From Tricholoma matsutake (Eukaryota > Basidiomycota > Agaricomycetes > Agaricales > Tricholomataceae): a DNA stretch of 64,000 nucleotides. This document shows, piece after piece, positions 35,001 to 46,937 of the stretch. The position numbers and the translations under genes are program-made. How positions within the stretch are numbered: the stretch's first letter is position 1; every line of letters starts with the position of its first letter. The DNA lies in the NCBI GenBank assembly GCA_026075535.2, contig AP026543.1, positions 1,674,001 through 1,738,000 of the forward strand, given 5' to 3'. Below the pieces are notes generated by a model that was given only the letters and a program-made list of their open reading frames with translations, was not told the origin of the DNA and did not search any database.

Positions 35001-35870
35001 CAGATCATCCAGATTTAGGGTGGTAGGTTGTCCAAATGTCATCTTTCTGAGGTTGTCGCAGCGCTGCAGCAGATTTGGAATTGGTCCCTGAAAATGCTTG
35101 AGTTTGCATAGAAGGAGAATATAAGAAGCTTACAATTGATGCCTGGCATATCATCAATATTCTCCTTGTCTTTGATACCAGCAGGCAAAGGACCTGCTCC
35201 TCATGATGAGCTACCTGTTGTAGGGGCAGCCAGTGGGTGGCGGACCATGGCTTGCATTGCTGTATTTCCTGAAACATTATCAGAGGCCAATACACAAGAG
35301 ATAAAAAAAACTTACGGTTTCTTGGTAGCATCTCATGTTCCGCCACTGAAGTCGAAAGACCAGAAGTTAGGTGTGGCAGGCAAACAGCCTCGCCAGCCAC
35401 GTGCATAGTGGCTGTTAGGCAGGGTAGGCAAACAGCCTCGCCAACCATGCGTGTAGTGTCGACAGCTTGCACATCTGAGATTCTGAGTTGTGGCAGTGTG
35501 TGTTGTTCCAGAGCTGAAGTTGGAGGGCCAGAAGTCGAGCTAAGTGGGGGCTTGCCTGCCAACGGTTATCATTCAAATGAAAGTGGAGATAATGGGGCAC
35601 ATAGCAGACTTACTTTGCCTGCCAAGTGGATCCTGTGAGTTCTTGAATGTTGGCAGTGAATACTCTGAGACTGGGATGCTTCAGAAAGATGATAAGATAG
35701 TCAGAATGACTGAGACTCACTGGGGGCTCCTGCTTCATGCTGTTCTTCTTGGCTGACTCAAACTCCTGGTCTTGTTGAAGCCTCATGGTCGTACGGAGGC
35801 ATTTTCTTTGGTGATTGGGAAAGCCATGTGATGAGAATTCTTTCCCACATCCTGTGCAGGTCTTCATGTT
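32055..35870 (-). pseudogene. Plavaka/Tnp2-type transposase A, truncated and decayed
   Basis: Blocks of a large Agaricomycete transposase read from the right: an N-terminal finger CTGCGKEFSSHGFPNHQRKC (about 35860); a region near 34900 (SESEFSFAEVILESAM); LYADKTCLSSFGTAQGYPIMAQIGN (about 34370); LAADYEEQ (about 34000); NGNYPCPVCLVP (about 33900); FPKLHAQSHAFDDIEQKGV (about 33010); TNFKDVAPQ (about 32885); and a C-terminal part to FIHGAYIVPE at 32060. The family is CACTA-like. Stops and frameshifts occur throughout, and the C-terminus is lost at the junction with Gypsy1. The family name comes from remembered motif resemblance. Confidence 0.72.
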
Positions 35871-35955
35871 TTTGGTTGCATGTCGAGAGTCTAGGTATAC
35901 AGAGATAGTGTTACAACAAATACAAGCAATAGCAAGTGTCGAAGTACAAGGACAA

Positions 35956-36007
35956 GATCAACATTGATCATGACTGATCATGCCCAATGAGGATTCCGTT
36001 GATGCCA
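35956..36007 (+). repeat. Inverted repeat, left arm (element B)
   Basis: The inner 25 bases match the complement of 42165-42189 with one mismatch; the outer half (gatcatg phrases) is weaker. Confidence 0.65.
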
Positions 36008-36480
36008 TGTGACTTGCTCTGATGCAATGTGGCTAACCAAAGTGAAATCAGATAGCATCAGCCCAAGCCAACCAGTGGCACAAATATTGTCATTATCTGA
36101 CATTATCTGATTATTGAAGGATGGCAATTTTATGTCTGTTTGCATCAGGAAAAACTGGTATTATTTGTTGCTACCTGACTACGATGCAGACTGTACTTCT
36201 TTTACCACCCCCAATTCCATCCCATAGCCTCGAGCTCACCTCACCAATCTCACCACCTCCATTACCCTCCCTTTGAATCTCACCACACCCTACCGCTATT
36301 CGCTGCGCCATCCCTACTGAATTGCGAGTCACAACCTGAGCAAGAGAAGTTTTACTTGGTTGATTTCAAACTGTTCTGAAAAGAAATCATCATTATCGTG
36401 GTGACAAGATCAATTGAGTTCATGATGTACAAGATGCTTCATTCGATCCTTGTATACCTGTCCCAAAATTAGTACAAGAA
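36008..36480. other. Noncoding 3' flank of element B genes
   Basis: No supported reading frame. It contains a short near-duplicate (attatctgacattatctg) and a run of caccacc/ctcacc phrases. Probably subterminal transposon DNA. Confidence 0.35.
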
Positions 36481-38830
36481 GGTCGCTTAAAATGGAATGA
36501 AGGCAACCTGTAATTTGTCCTTATCCTGCTGTACAGAATCCCAGAAATTATTGAAGCCTTCCATAGTACCATTTGGATTCAATTCTTTCCAGTCACGTGC
36601 CACCTCCCACCTAAATGGGGTGATAACCAAACAGGATTCACTCTTGGTATCATCAAGGACTCACTTAGACGAAATAGTGTCAGGAGGAACCCACAATCCC
36701 TTCCCTCCCTTTGAAGACTTTCGGGCAGGTTTCTTGGTGACAGGCTGGGATACTGGATCATGCAATATTCTGACAGGCACAGCATCCTTGAGCACATCTC
36801 GCTGCTTGCAGACACTTAAAACAAACAAAATTGTCAGCAAACAAGGGAATGCAAAGGAATGAGATGATAGGTGCCTATTGATGGCCTCCACAATGCATCC
36901 AACCTTTCCATGAAGAAGGCCCTCGTTGACTTTGCAATCATGAACGAGATGCTCCAAGAGCTGAAGCAATGTGATGAGGCCATATTTACCTCTCGCAACG
37001 AGGGGATAGATATCAGGAATGCTGTGTGAGATAAGAACATTTAGCTTCTGGTCCCAGGTTTCCCAGACATCAACATCAGCTGTGATGTCCTTTGTGAGCT
37101 CCACCGAATTGCAACAATATCCAGCTAGGGGACCGGTCTTCTTTGCTGTGGGCACCGATTTTGGTAAGCTTTCGACCTTCTCACAGAGTGTCTTCAATAT
37201 GGTAAAGGGTGTGCTACTCTGTGCAGGAATGGTGGGCAAAGATTTGGGTGTAAGGATGGTCATGGGTATAGACAGCATTGAGGAAGGGCCAGGGATGGGC
37301 TGGGAATGTGATCTGGACTCTGCCAGCATTCATAAGCATGAGTTGGTCATGAGGCGATGTCATACTGTTGTTGAGATTGAGATTCAATAGTGTAGTGTTG
37401 ATAGAAAATCCATTGCTGCGAACGCAATCAGAATATCAGATATGCACTTATGAATCCGAAAGCCTTACAGAGGATTTTTCGGTGGCTATATGCATATACA
37501 ACCATTAGCATAGTAGGGCAAAATGATATGGAGGTGAACTTTTGACTCAAGTGTTGAATTTTTCAGTTGAGTCGAGTGCTAAAGAGAATTATGGTAGCAG
37601 CAGCTATCAGGCAAGCTTCAGCAATTGATTTACTCACATTTTGTGACTTGTTCACAGTAGAGAGAGAGGCTGTCCCTGTCTTCACTTTCTTTGGTTGAGG
37701 TCCCTCGCATGACACCTCAGGATCATCATGGGAATTTGCAGGTTTTGAAGACTCCTTCCACTTACACTTGCTGCCTTCATCAGAGCCACCAGTATTGAAC
37801 AGTGTCTTCCTAGCTTGCCTAGCCAACAGGGACCACTTCCAGCTGTGATAATTTTTCTTCCACAATGCTTCAACCTTCCATCACCCAGTGCAAAGGCAGA
37901 GAAACGCAAACTTTTCTTCTAGTATATCTCGGAACTTGTCATGCAAAGTGGCGCCTGCAGAAGACCAGTTAGCGGGGGGGTGATTTGTGTCGATGTTGTC
38001 ATTCCAGAAGCCTTGCAGCTCAGCATATAGCCACTTCCTTTTGCAATGATCGATAACCTTCCCATTTTCATCTTCCAGAAAAGCCAGAACACTGCTTTCA
38101 TGTTTCATGATACTCCCACTCTCCCTGGAATCACTATCATAGTTGCTCAAATCAGTATCATAAACTTTGATTACAGCAAATTGAACTGCATCATTCTGGC
38201 ACCTCTCCCAATGTTTTACATTCAGATAGTCGGACTTCCTGAGGGATATTCATGGAGGCTTGGATGCAGGTAGGCCTTGAGCTGGATGAGTATTTGAATT
38301 TGAGCATCGTGGCTTTGCATTTAAGGCAGTGATTAATTGTGTTCTGTGCGTAAAATTCAATAGATGATATATGCAGTTAAATCAATGAATGATGCACTGT
38401 AAGTTATCAACTCGATCACGCAAAGCGATGTTCTCCTTCTCCAACCTCAAATAGGCTGGGTTAGCTGCTGTACACAAGGCTGCATCTGATAGCAAATGGA
38501 CTAGGGCAAAGTGTTCTGGATATGGCGCATTCATTCAGTCAAAGGTTTCTTGTGGTGTTCGAGCCTATGAGGTGCATTGATCAGAATACTTTCATCTAGG
38601 TCATGTCTCAAGCAAAGGATATAGAATGAATCCCACAGAGAGAGAACTGGTTGAAAAGCCTGTTCTGTTGTTGGGCTGATATCCTGCATCGTTCTGGGGC
38701 CAACCATGGGCTATGTGGGGGCCAAATTGTGATAAACTGGAGACTCCATGCTGGTTGTAGGATCTAGGAAACTGGAAGCCCTGGTTCGTTGATGCTTGTT
38801 CATTGTCATTGTCAACATTCATGAGGAAAA
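36481..38830 (-). pseudogene. Second protein of element B (unknown, possibly DNA-binding)
   Basis: The reading starts MNVDNDNEQASTNQGFQFPR (38822), followed by a leucine-heptad-like piece near 38430 (RVDNLQCIIH). A conserved block lies at 38150-37860 (FLEDENGKVIDHCKRKWLYA, GFWNDNIDTNHPPANWSSAG) and continues near 37855 (VEALWKKNYHSWKW), with a basic tail (PKKVKTG). A further frame (37329-36661) is Ser/Pro-rich, then helical. Stops and a frame change break it. I recognise the middle block as common in Agaricomycete repeats but know no function. A role like CACTA TnpA is inference from position only. Confidence 0.5.
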
Positions 38831-38899
38831 TGATTGCAAATCATGTGCCAAAATTATGGACATAGAACTACAGACTTTGGCTATTCCTCCTCATCAGGA

Positions 38900-41760
38900 T
38901 CATCTCCAACACACTTTCAAATCAATACAGTGCTCATTTTCTCAACTGCAAAGTACTGTTTCCCCTCTGAGTAATTTGTCTCTCCCTGTGTGGACTTGAA
39001 TGGGACCATCCCAACGACATCCATGATCCATTTGATGTCAACAATTTGGATGTGATTTGTGCCAAGGTACTTGCACAGATGAAGTGTTCCGTATGACTCT
39101 TTGAACACATCAGGATCAGAATCAGCAAACATCTTGACAGCCACAAGGGTGTATTGTGAGTTGTCCTTTGTGACCAAGAAGAAGTACAGGACCTCAGCAA
39201 AATGCGAGGCTCCTTGGAGGCACAGCTAAATCAACTCATTAGTTTTACCCACTTTGCAGAGTGCCATTGACATACCTTCACATTTCATGCTATCCAAACC
39301 TTCTCGGTAGGCCGTTTCTTCTCATGCCACCAAGATTGCGCAATCTGTCCATTAGGTAGAAGAAGCCTCGTGAATCGGTCAATTTTCAGTGAGTCTCTGT
39401 TTTTAATTCTCCATTGATGCGAGTCTGAAAACCTTTTAAATGCCTCAAGAATTGTGACATCCATTTGATGGCGCTCACGAGGACCCAAAAGGACATAGTT
39501 TTCACCAACATCACAGGCACCAGATGGCAGCTTTCCTGCAGCATGGAAAAGATCTGGATCAAGGGCATAGAGTGCATTTGCACGTGCTCATTCAATCACC
39601 CTTTGGCTGAGGTTGGCATATGGATCTGCGTGGAGCCAGATTTCTTCACCAAGATTTCCAATAGTTCACTCCATGGTCCATTGTGATAGCTCAGTGAGAG
39701 AGCCAAGATGGAAGTGTTCTGGGACAATATGAGTTAATGCATGGATACACGGTTGTACAAAATGTAAGCGCACAAGGTTGCGCTTATAATATAGCATCTC
39801 AAATTCATATACAAACTCGAGGAAAGCTTGGTGAGCTGCCAAGAGGTCGTCTTTGGTTTTGTGGCATCAATGGATCACTCATGTGGCAAAGACAAGCTTG
39901 CAGAAATGGTGATAGAATTTTTTGGGCAGGAGATTGTAGAGGAGCACGGGGCATAGACCAAAAATGTAGACCAGGTATTCCACTGCCTTGTATCCACTGG
40001 AAATTTTCTCAGCAGGATTGTGTGGTACTCGGGAGTCGAGACAGACAGGGAGATAGAGACCGGCACTGGCAATGGATGCCCCATGTGCCTGCCAGACCAC
40101 ATTGTCATGGAGAACGGCAAAGGGGCAAGTAGTGGGATCGTCATCTCATGCATGATCAATGCCACCACACCAGAGGGAAACAAGGAGTTGACTGATATTA
40201 AGGCTGAACAAATGCATGGTGTCCACAGGAAGACATTTCAGTACTGGGATAGACTTTGAAAGCACAGATACAATGGATCATTTGCGTATTCCAGTTTCTT
40301 TATGACAGCGCTCATAATCATGGGTGGATGTGGAGCCAAGGACATAGTGAAGTCTCTCGTTGTACTCTTCCGGTGATGGTGCAGTGATTGAATTGATATT
40401 GATATCTGCGTGACTAGATCCAGGAGGTAGGGTGCCATGTGGTTTCAACATCACAGGATAGTAATTCCCTGCTCCAGGTTTATGGTGTCCTGGCATAGGA
40501 CAAAGGATTCAGCATCCATTTCTACTGTGATGGCCCACCCATCCATTCAATTCGGCCATTCCTACTGTGTCTGCTGTTCCGAAACCAAACCAAGGACATA
40601 CACTAAATGACACCTATGCCAAAGCATCCCAGATCTCTAGACCAAGCCTTTGGCAAGCAGAGAGATGGGCAAATGTTGGAAAAAAAAAGGAGTCGTAGTA
40701 TTTAGGAGCATTGGGACCGCCAATCACAAAAGTTGGGAGGACCATCTCTTTCATATGGCAAATTTCAGGGGCAAAATCAAGGAGTGTAGCAATGCCAAAC
40801 CATGTGTCCGACTCTTTATTTCGATAGAGTTGTGCGCTGTCCATTGAGAGAACGAGAAGCATGTCATTTTCAGAGATCTGGCCAGATTCAACATGATCAA
40901 GGTATTCTGAACCACAGCAAACATCATCATAATCTTGAATGCCATTGTCAGTGTGGCATTGGGCTAAAAAGTTTGCAGTGCATTGGAGACAATCTCGAAG
41001 CTTGGCAACAGAGATGGGGTGGTGCCATAAAGCTTGTAATTGGGGCCCTAGTGGGAGAGTGATGAATTGGCAATGGTTCTATGTCGTGGTGTTGTTCATA
41101 TCGACATTCTCCACAGAACAGACATTCTGTCAGGGGAGCGAAGGTACCAGTATATGCAAGACATGTATTTATGCACATATCAAAGTGCAATGGAAGTATA
41201 CCAGTGATCCTTTTTAGTCGATTTCGGACCTGGTCAAAGGAAAGCATGGTACTTGCAGTATAACATTGTTTAATACTTGAGCAAATGGCTTCATATGTTG
41301 CTTCAGAGGAATGGGCGGAAAGGGATAGATAAATTTGGAAAGATAGACGAACTTGTGGGTCGTCCAAATTCCATGGCTCCTGCAGTGGATTTAAGAACGA
41401 GTCTGATTTGTCTTCGGTCCATTGTGTCTTCTCATGACTGAATGAATAGTCTCGGATCTGCGATATTGTAGACTCCATCTGTGCAAGATCTTCCAACATT
41501 GCTGTGAATCACGGTTGGTCTTGCTCATGACTTGAAGAGGAGTCTTCCTGATCTAAGTCGAATGGACCCTCCACTTCAGAACTATGGTCATCGGGGTCTC
41601 TGAAAATAAGACTTCAATTGAATGCCTCAATGAAGTACAGAGGCCTAAACAACACCCATGTATCCATCGGGTCAAGGCCAGTTGGGTTGTTGGGCACGAC
41701 GTTGTTCGGTAGGATATTGTTGTCAAGTTCAAAGCTATTTTCTCTCTAAAAATACATCAC
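38900..41760 (-). pseudogene. Tnp2-type transposase B, decayed
   Basis: From the right: an N-terminal part (41499-40948) with PLTECLFCGECRYE; the Tnp2 core SMDSAQLYRNKESDTWFGIA (about 40850), VLPTFVIGGPNAPKYYDSFF and HLSACQRLGLEIWD; GHHKPGAGNYYPVMLKP (about 40490); NPAEKISSGYKAVEYLVYIF (about 40030); QWTMERTIGNLGEEIW (about 39680); and a C-terminal domain (39177-38917) with VDIKWIMDVVGMVPF. Tnp2 proteins catalyse cut-and-paste transposition of CACTA-like elements. Several stops and frameshifts separate the blocks, so it is inactive. Confidence 0.82.
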
Positions 41761-42164
41761 ATCAGCATCCCAACAAGAATCGGAATGTTATACTTGGAGC
41801 TGAGGTCATTTAGCTATCCTGGTCCTAGATTTTTGGGCATCTCGCTGCTCTTGAGTCATTTGATCTTCCAAAGTACACTGGGCTGCATGGTTGTACCAGG
41901 TCCTGACAGGAATCACTTTTCCTTCAGGCGGTGCTTGACAGAATTTCTGACAAGTACAGAGCGCCATCTTCATTGACATCAAATGCAGTCACGGTCGAGT
42001 TTGATGCGCTTGCGATGATAAGTTCGACATGAAATCATGTGACTTTAACCAAGATAACTTGAATGACGTATTAATCATACTTCCATCCCGAGCGCCTAAT
42101 CAGCAGCAAATCAGCAGGCACCTCTCGGAGTCAGTCCTGTCAGTTCACGTCGGAATAAGTTCCC

Positions 42165-42216
42165 TGGCGTCAACGGAATCCTCATTGGGGATCATGATCG
42201 GATCAATGATTTTGAC
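42165..42216 (-). repeat. Inverted repeat, right arm (element B)
   Basis: Complement of 35956-36007 (see there). To its right the sequence changes to host-like, CpG-richer DNA. Confidence 0.6.
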
Positions 42217-42430
42217 CGACCGGTATCAATGATCATAACCGAGGTGATAACAAGATAATCAAGTGATAACCGGCATTATGACCCGGCTAGATTTTGAGCC
42301 CGGTCGGAAATTTCCGACATTACTGCATGTTCAAGGTCCGATTAAATCCACACCTTCGATCAAAGAATAAGAGGTTCTAGATCAAGCTTCGTAGCCGTTT
42401 GGCCTATTTATGTAAACCAACTGACTTCAC
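42217..42430. other. Intergenic, upstream of the small cysteine-rich gene
   Basis: No gene. It contains repeated gataacc/cataacc and ccggtcgg phrases (42215-42300) that could be regulatory or the outer end of element B. Confidence 0.35.
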
Positions 42431-42787
42431 CCATCGATGGCAGAAGTCCCTCAACCACGAACACCCACACCACCCCTACTACGCGCTCCCTAGCAGTCCT
42501 CATCGCAGCCCTTGCTGCTACTCCCTCCGTCTACGCGGGTCCTATTATGTATGCAATCTGTCAGACAGGTAAATGCTTCCAGTCTCCTCGAATTTTGACT
42601 CATTACTTACTTACCTTTCCGTTCAGGTTGCAATACGTTGGCGGTTTCTTGTTATGCCGCGGCAGGGTTTACGTTCGGCACCGTGGCCGCCCCAGCCGCC
42701 CCGGCAGCGATCCTCGCTTGCAACTCTTCGCTGGGTGTTTGTTCTGCGGCTTGTTCCACCGTAGCACTCTGCGCGCCGACCCCATGA
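42431..42787 (+). CDS. Small cysteine-rich secreted-protein-like gene, start not found
   Basis: An open frame holds a signal-peptide-like stretch (SLAVLIAALAATPSVYA, about 42488-42538), then GPIMYAICQTG. A 57-nt intron (42570-42626) follows, then CNTLAVSCYAAAGFTFGTVA and a Cys/Ala-rich end to CAPTP with the stop at 42785-42787. The family (GPI-x-YAICQTGCN with a Cys/Ala-rich tail, sometimes called zygote-specific-protein-like) is common in fungi; its function is not known to me. The nearest ATG (42436) is out of frame with the signal stretch and soon stops, so either the start lies in an unseen upstream exon or the gene has been damaged. Confidence 0.65.
42570..42626 (+). other. Intron in the small cysteine-rich gene
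   Basis: Donor gtaaatgctt, acceptor tccgttcag. Splicing joins the ICQTG codons to CNTLAV in frame. Confidence 0.75.
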
Positions 42788-43640
42788 ATGTGGATGCATG
42801 TTTTTTTTTGGTGGGAATAATTTTTCTTTTCGTTTTGCAAGGAGATCCTGACAAGCTCTCCTCAAGGTCTCCCGCGACTCGGATCCTGATTCGACCACCG
42901 CGCGTTATGGATAATATTGATGGCAGGAGTGTTCAAGTGGCAGTATATGTATGATTAGTTAGCACTGAGCAGATTGTTGCATCGCAGAGAATGCTAGTGG
43001 TGTTCACTTACCCAAATGGTAAAAACCCGGCACACTGGGTCCGACTCTTATGTGCTGTGCACATAAGACAAGATTGCACACTGATCGGGCATTCGATGTA
43101 GTTTGCATGGCAGCCGCATCACCCCGTCACGCTCGTCGTCGCTGGCATTCCCTGCCAGATTCCAACTCCGTCGTCCTCTGCGTTCCATGCGCATGTCGGC
43201 TCGTAATTCCAAATCCTGGAAACTGTCCACGGTTGAACCTTGAGTAAGACTTCGAAGACAAGGTGAACTACAATCTAAGCCTCACGAAGGCAATATTTTG
43301 AAATCTCGAGACTCGGAAATTACGAAACCTGCGCTGCGTCAAAACCATGCAAACTGGTACAACCATCGTCAAAGAGTCCAAGAGGCATTACTTCCTCCCG
43401 CAACCGTGACGAGCGAGAAACTTCGCATGTAGCGACAAAACAACAGTTTCTCTCAGCCAATCCGCAATTGCGTAGGTTGTCCATTAGTGACTATCCGCAT
43501 ACGTGAGAGGTTAAATACAATAAAAAATACGAATCAGTACGAAATACGCGCAAAAGAAAATAAGCCAAAAGCTTCATTACATAGGTGTCATTTTCCTGAA
43601 AACCACCATCATAAGATTGGGTAGACATTATCTCCGCTCA
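42788..43640. other. Intergenic region between two host genes
   Basis: It has a T-run (42800-42830) and AT-rich flanks near 43500. Short frames around 43050-43250 on both strands show no recognisable protein. No supported gene. Confidence 0.45.
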
Positions 43641-43800
43641 GCAGCTTCCTCAGCAACCCCCTCCTCCTCAGCAACCCCCTCCTCCTCAGCAACCCCCTCC
43701 TCCTCCACAACCCCCTCCTCCTCCACAGCCTCTCCCTCCACCACATCCGCCAGCAGCACCACCACATCCGCCACCTGCACGCTCCATTAAAAAGATTGAG
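43640..43800 (-). repeat. Cys-Gly codon repeat array at the end of GRDP1
   Basis: On the minus strand GGAGGAGGGGGTTGT-type 18-bp units encode CGGGGG repeats. Units beyond the stop at 43686-43688 have TGCTGA in place of TGTGGA, so each also carries a stop in the same frame. Confidence 0.8.
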
Positions 43801-46356
43801 ATAATCAGAACCAAGCCAAACGTACTAGTACCACATGCCGCTCCACCAGTGCCACATGCACCCGCTCCCTAAAGGCATAAATGTCGATATTAAGAAGCCC
43901 AAACAACACAGTCAAATGACTCACACTCGCACATCCCCCAATACCCCCACCGCCCGGATCATTAACGACATTCCCAGCAGTAGCAACACATCCAACCCCA
44001 ACAGGACTATAAAAGTACATAGGCACAGGCGTCAAAAACGCCGGATCATGCCCACGAGATCGTTCGATATCCCTCTGGTTTATCCGTCCAGCTTTCGCCA
44101 GCTCTTCATTTGCTTTTTGGCGTTTAGCAAACTTCTTCCGTCTAGCCCTCTGTGAGGCTTCGCTGACCATTTTTTTGTGGAATGCGAAGACGGCGTTGTG
44201 CTCGCTTGGGTGTGTAGCGGCGAGGAGGTCGTCACGGTTGGGAGGGACTAGGTGGGAAGGAACGGAGTTGCCTACTTTTGCGACGCGTGCTATTTTTTGC
44301 GCAATTGTTTCGCCGGGAATGGGACAGCCGCAGTGGGTGTATCGGACGTTGTAACGAGTCTAAATCGGGTGCTGTTAATTGGAAAATTTTTGTTTGAAAG
44401 TTTCAAGGTCGTCACCTGCCATGCACGATATGTGAGATCAAATGCCGTTGCCAACATTGTCTCTTCAACTTTATCATCGCTATGAAAGGCTCAAATCAAC
44501 GCCAAGAAACAAACAGAGTAAGGATGAACTCACTGGTCAATGAATCGTCCCATGAACGCCCTGCAATCAGCATCATACTTGTGAGCCATCAGCTGATGAG
44601 TGTGCCAAGCGAGATCAATATCGAGAGTTGGAACAAGGAACGATCCAGGAGACGAGGACATGAGGTCAAGGAAACTGTGAATGGGATCGAAATATATTCA
44701 AAAACAACATGATTCGGACACAAACGCATGATATCGTGCAATTGCATGTTGAAGGGCAATCTCGTCTTCTGGACTTTCAAAGAATTTTGGCTCTGTCCAA
44801 TGTAACGCATGCATCTTCTGCACAAAAGACCCTTGCCGTAAGACCTGCCAATGTCAAAGATCAGACTTGCGAACAAGCAAGAGTAAAGCACAGATAAACG
44901 CACTGCACCGACAAGGTCAATGGAGTACATCCTGTCATCCGTGTAGGCGCTGATGATTCTCTTTATCCTGATACTCCGATGAGTCCAGCCTAAGTGATTT
45001 ACCACCGCTAATGGGACTCACAAATTTCCACTCTTGACCATCCTCACAGCCATTGTGGTTCTCATACGCTTTAGGTCGTACTTGCTTTTCTCCATGATGG
45101 ACAACACCCACTCCTTTTGCGTTGCATTCCTGGGCCGCTGAAATTGCGAAGCATTCATAATCATGTCCTTCACGTGCTGTCCGCGGTCTACGTCTAAGCT
45201 GTTGGTGGTAGTGTGCAAGGTACCACTAAAGATGGAAAATAAGATCTAGGATAAGGGATAGCACGGGAGTGCACACTTACGGGAGGTGTGATCTGAGCGT
45301 GTCACTCCTAACTAGGTCATCTGCCAACTTCCTAACCGCGAGCGTCATCTTCGTAATCGGTGGTGCCTTGCAACCAGGGGATACGCAATTAATGGTAAAT
45401 TTCTCCTGAAAATATCCAGTTCTTTCGTTATTCAGAAACACTTGAACCAATGTCAGTCTTGGAAGTTGAAAAGAGAGAGTGGTGTGAAGACTGACTTGGA
45501 TGAATCGCGCAATGGCATAACGGGCACGCGATAGTTTTCGACGTCTGGTATTTTGAGTCTTCTAAGGGATCGAACTCTCTGTGAGTTTTTGTTTTCCAGT
45601 TAACAATCCTGGCGTTCAAAGGAGGGCTGTTAAGAATTCTCGGCAATCGAGACTGCGAGAGAATGATAGGTATCTCTATAACCTGGCATGAATGTAGGAA
45701 CGACCTACGATGGACGTCGCGAATGTCCGACCGACTTCCTTCAACACATTCAGGACGGGTATTCGGGAGCAGTCTTCCGCGTACCACCTTGCCAGAGCAG
45801 TGAGCTCGGGTAGGCTAGTCGTTGTAGAAACACAAAACAAACCCTGGATTAAGCATGTAAGCATGCCATACCTGCCATTGGTTGATTAATCTATCTATCA
45901 GTTACGCAGGTTGTGTAACACATACCATGAGAACATCTAATGGCGGCAACATCTCCTCTGCAGGTATCAAAGTATCGGACTGAGTCAGTGATTGGCACCA
46001 TAGTGTAAATCTGAGACAATAAACCAATCAAGTCAGGAATTAATAATGATTTATGTGCCTACTCACCGTTCAACTGCCAATGAAACGAACCAAGCCCATC
46101 GTCGATCATTGTCCTCAAGCAGCTCATTCACCCTTAGTTCATCGATCTGTAATCGAAGGAGCGTAAATGAATTCAAGAGCGCAAGGTGGCCCTTTAGCTG
46201 TGCACTGTCAACAAAAGGAGGTGTCCGTCCGTTTCCGACAGTGAATGACGCTGGAAACGTGTATTGTGGTGGCGCAGCTGGATCATAGGTGTCAACTACA
46301 GGATTCTGAGGTGGTCTGAGTGAGTATGCTGGAGGTGCCGGTGCAGATCCATTCAT
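43686..46356 (-). CDS. GRDP1: glycine-rich-domain (GRDP/DUF1399-type) protein, spliced
   Basis: The start ATG at 46356 opens exon 1 (MNGSAPAPPAYSLRPPQNP), which ends SLAVER at about 46066. Later exons give the GRDP hallmarks: a WYAEDCSRIPVL block (about 45780), SRLPRIL, CPLCHCAIHP (metal-binding-like Cys pair, about 45510), a KEWVLSIMEKSKYD exon (about 45100), RIISAYTDDRMYSIDLVGAV, VPTLDIDLAWHTHQLMAHKY (about 44620), YTHCGCPIPGETIAQKIA (about 44320), a basic helical region and a Cys-Gly tail ending GGGGGC and TGA (43686-43688). About ten short introns are implied; their positions match GRDP2 where checked. No stop was seen inside exons. Its biochemical role is not established; plant relatives are linked to stress and development. 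This gene and GRDP2 are clear paralogues. Confidence 0.82.
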
Positions 46357-46644
46357 TGTGTAAGTAGATGGCTGCGATATACAAAATGCTTCAATTTATA
46401 AGTCTGACATGGCATAGCCGACAGCGCTGTGTCTAAAAATATCGTTGATGATAACAGTTTCATCGGAACTTATGTGACTCCTTATGTAATTACTTAACCG
46501 GCCCCTCACACAACTAAAACCACACTTTCCATCTCGGTTTACTTCATCCATTACTGGCTACTCCGCACCTGAGTTATTACATAACGTAGTCGACCTATAT
46601 TATTATCATTATCATTATCCTCCTGTTACTCCTTATGTAATTAC
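46357..46644. other. Intergenic region upstream of GRDP1
   Basis: It contains a 31-bp direct repeat with one mismatch (46476-46507 and 46627-46658, ctccttatgtaattacttaa then ggcccc/agcccc) about 150 bp apart, and an AT-rich run at 46590-46620. It would contain the GRDP1 promoter and, under the inversion model, the 3' end of GRDP2. Confidence 0.5.
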
Positions 46645-46665
46645 TTAACCAGCCCCACAGCCTCC
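46645..46665 (-). pseudogene. Candidate displaced end of GRDP2
   Basis: On the minus strand the bases next to Copia1 read GGAGG then CTGTGGGGCTGGTTAA. Placed after the last intact GRDP2 bases (ending GGAGG at 60209), they continue the frame as G-C-G-A-G and a stop. This fits the Cys-Gly tail of the family. It is short and low in complexity, so the assignment depends on the inversion model. Confidence 0.5.
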
Positions 46666-46937
46666 TGTTGAAATTAATCCCTGATGCATGCTGTATACAT
46701 GAGGTGATACATGCAGCATACGCATGTTACTGCGCTTACTGCGCATACATGCAGTAAACACATTCCCGAGTCATGTGACATCCTTAATATTATGTATATA
46801 AGGAGAACCTGTACCGTAGTAGGAATACAGTGTTCTTACCTCTGCTAACCCTAGCTGTAAGTCTAACTAAACCCCAGGTAGGTTGTAAGGAACGTGTTGT
46901 CTCTTCCCCTGTGCAGCGTATATAGTCTGCTCCAACA
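46666..46937 (+). repeat. 5' LTR of Copia1 (272 bp)
   Basis: Starts TGTTGAAATTAATCCC, ends TCTGCTCCAACA. Has a TATA-like tatgtatataagg near 46790. It is the short form, lacking the 33-bp internal duplication seen in the right LTR. Confidence 0.95.

Larger units (their letters stand above)
35956..42216 (-). mobile_element. Candidate CACTA/Plavaka-like element B bounded by inverted repeats
   Basis: 35956-36007 and 42165-42216 form an imperfect inverted pair, including CCCAATGAGGATTCCGTTGA in both arms. Between them lie two minus-strand gene remnants, a Tnp2 transposase and a second protein, the usual content of a CACTA-type transposon. Exact termini and a target duplication were not found, so the borders are provisional. 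Confidence 0.5.

Noticed and set aside
35340..35480. Tandem aggcaaacagcctcgcca duplication
   Set aside because: A local duplication of about 60 bp within the Plavaka A remnant; not a separate element.
43048..43247. Overlapping frames on both strands between host genes
   Set aside because: No recognisable domain, no splice context, and similar-sized frames on both strands.
46476..46658. A second transposon inferred from the 31-bp direct repeat upstream of GRDP1
   Set aside because: Repeat copies about 150 bp apart without terminal inverted repeats. It could be a simple local duplication, and it also weakens, but does not exclude, reading 46645-46665 as the GRDP2 end.
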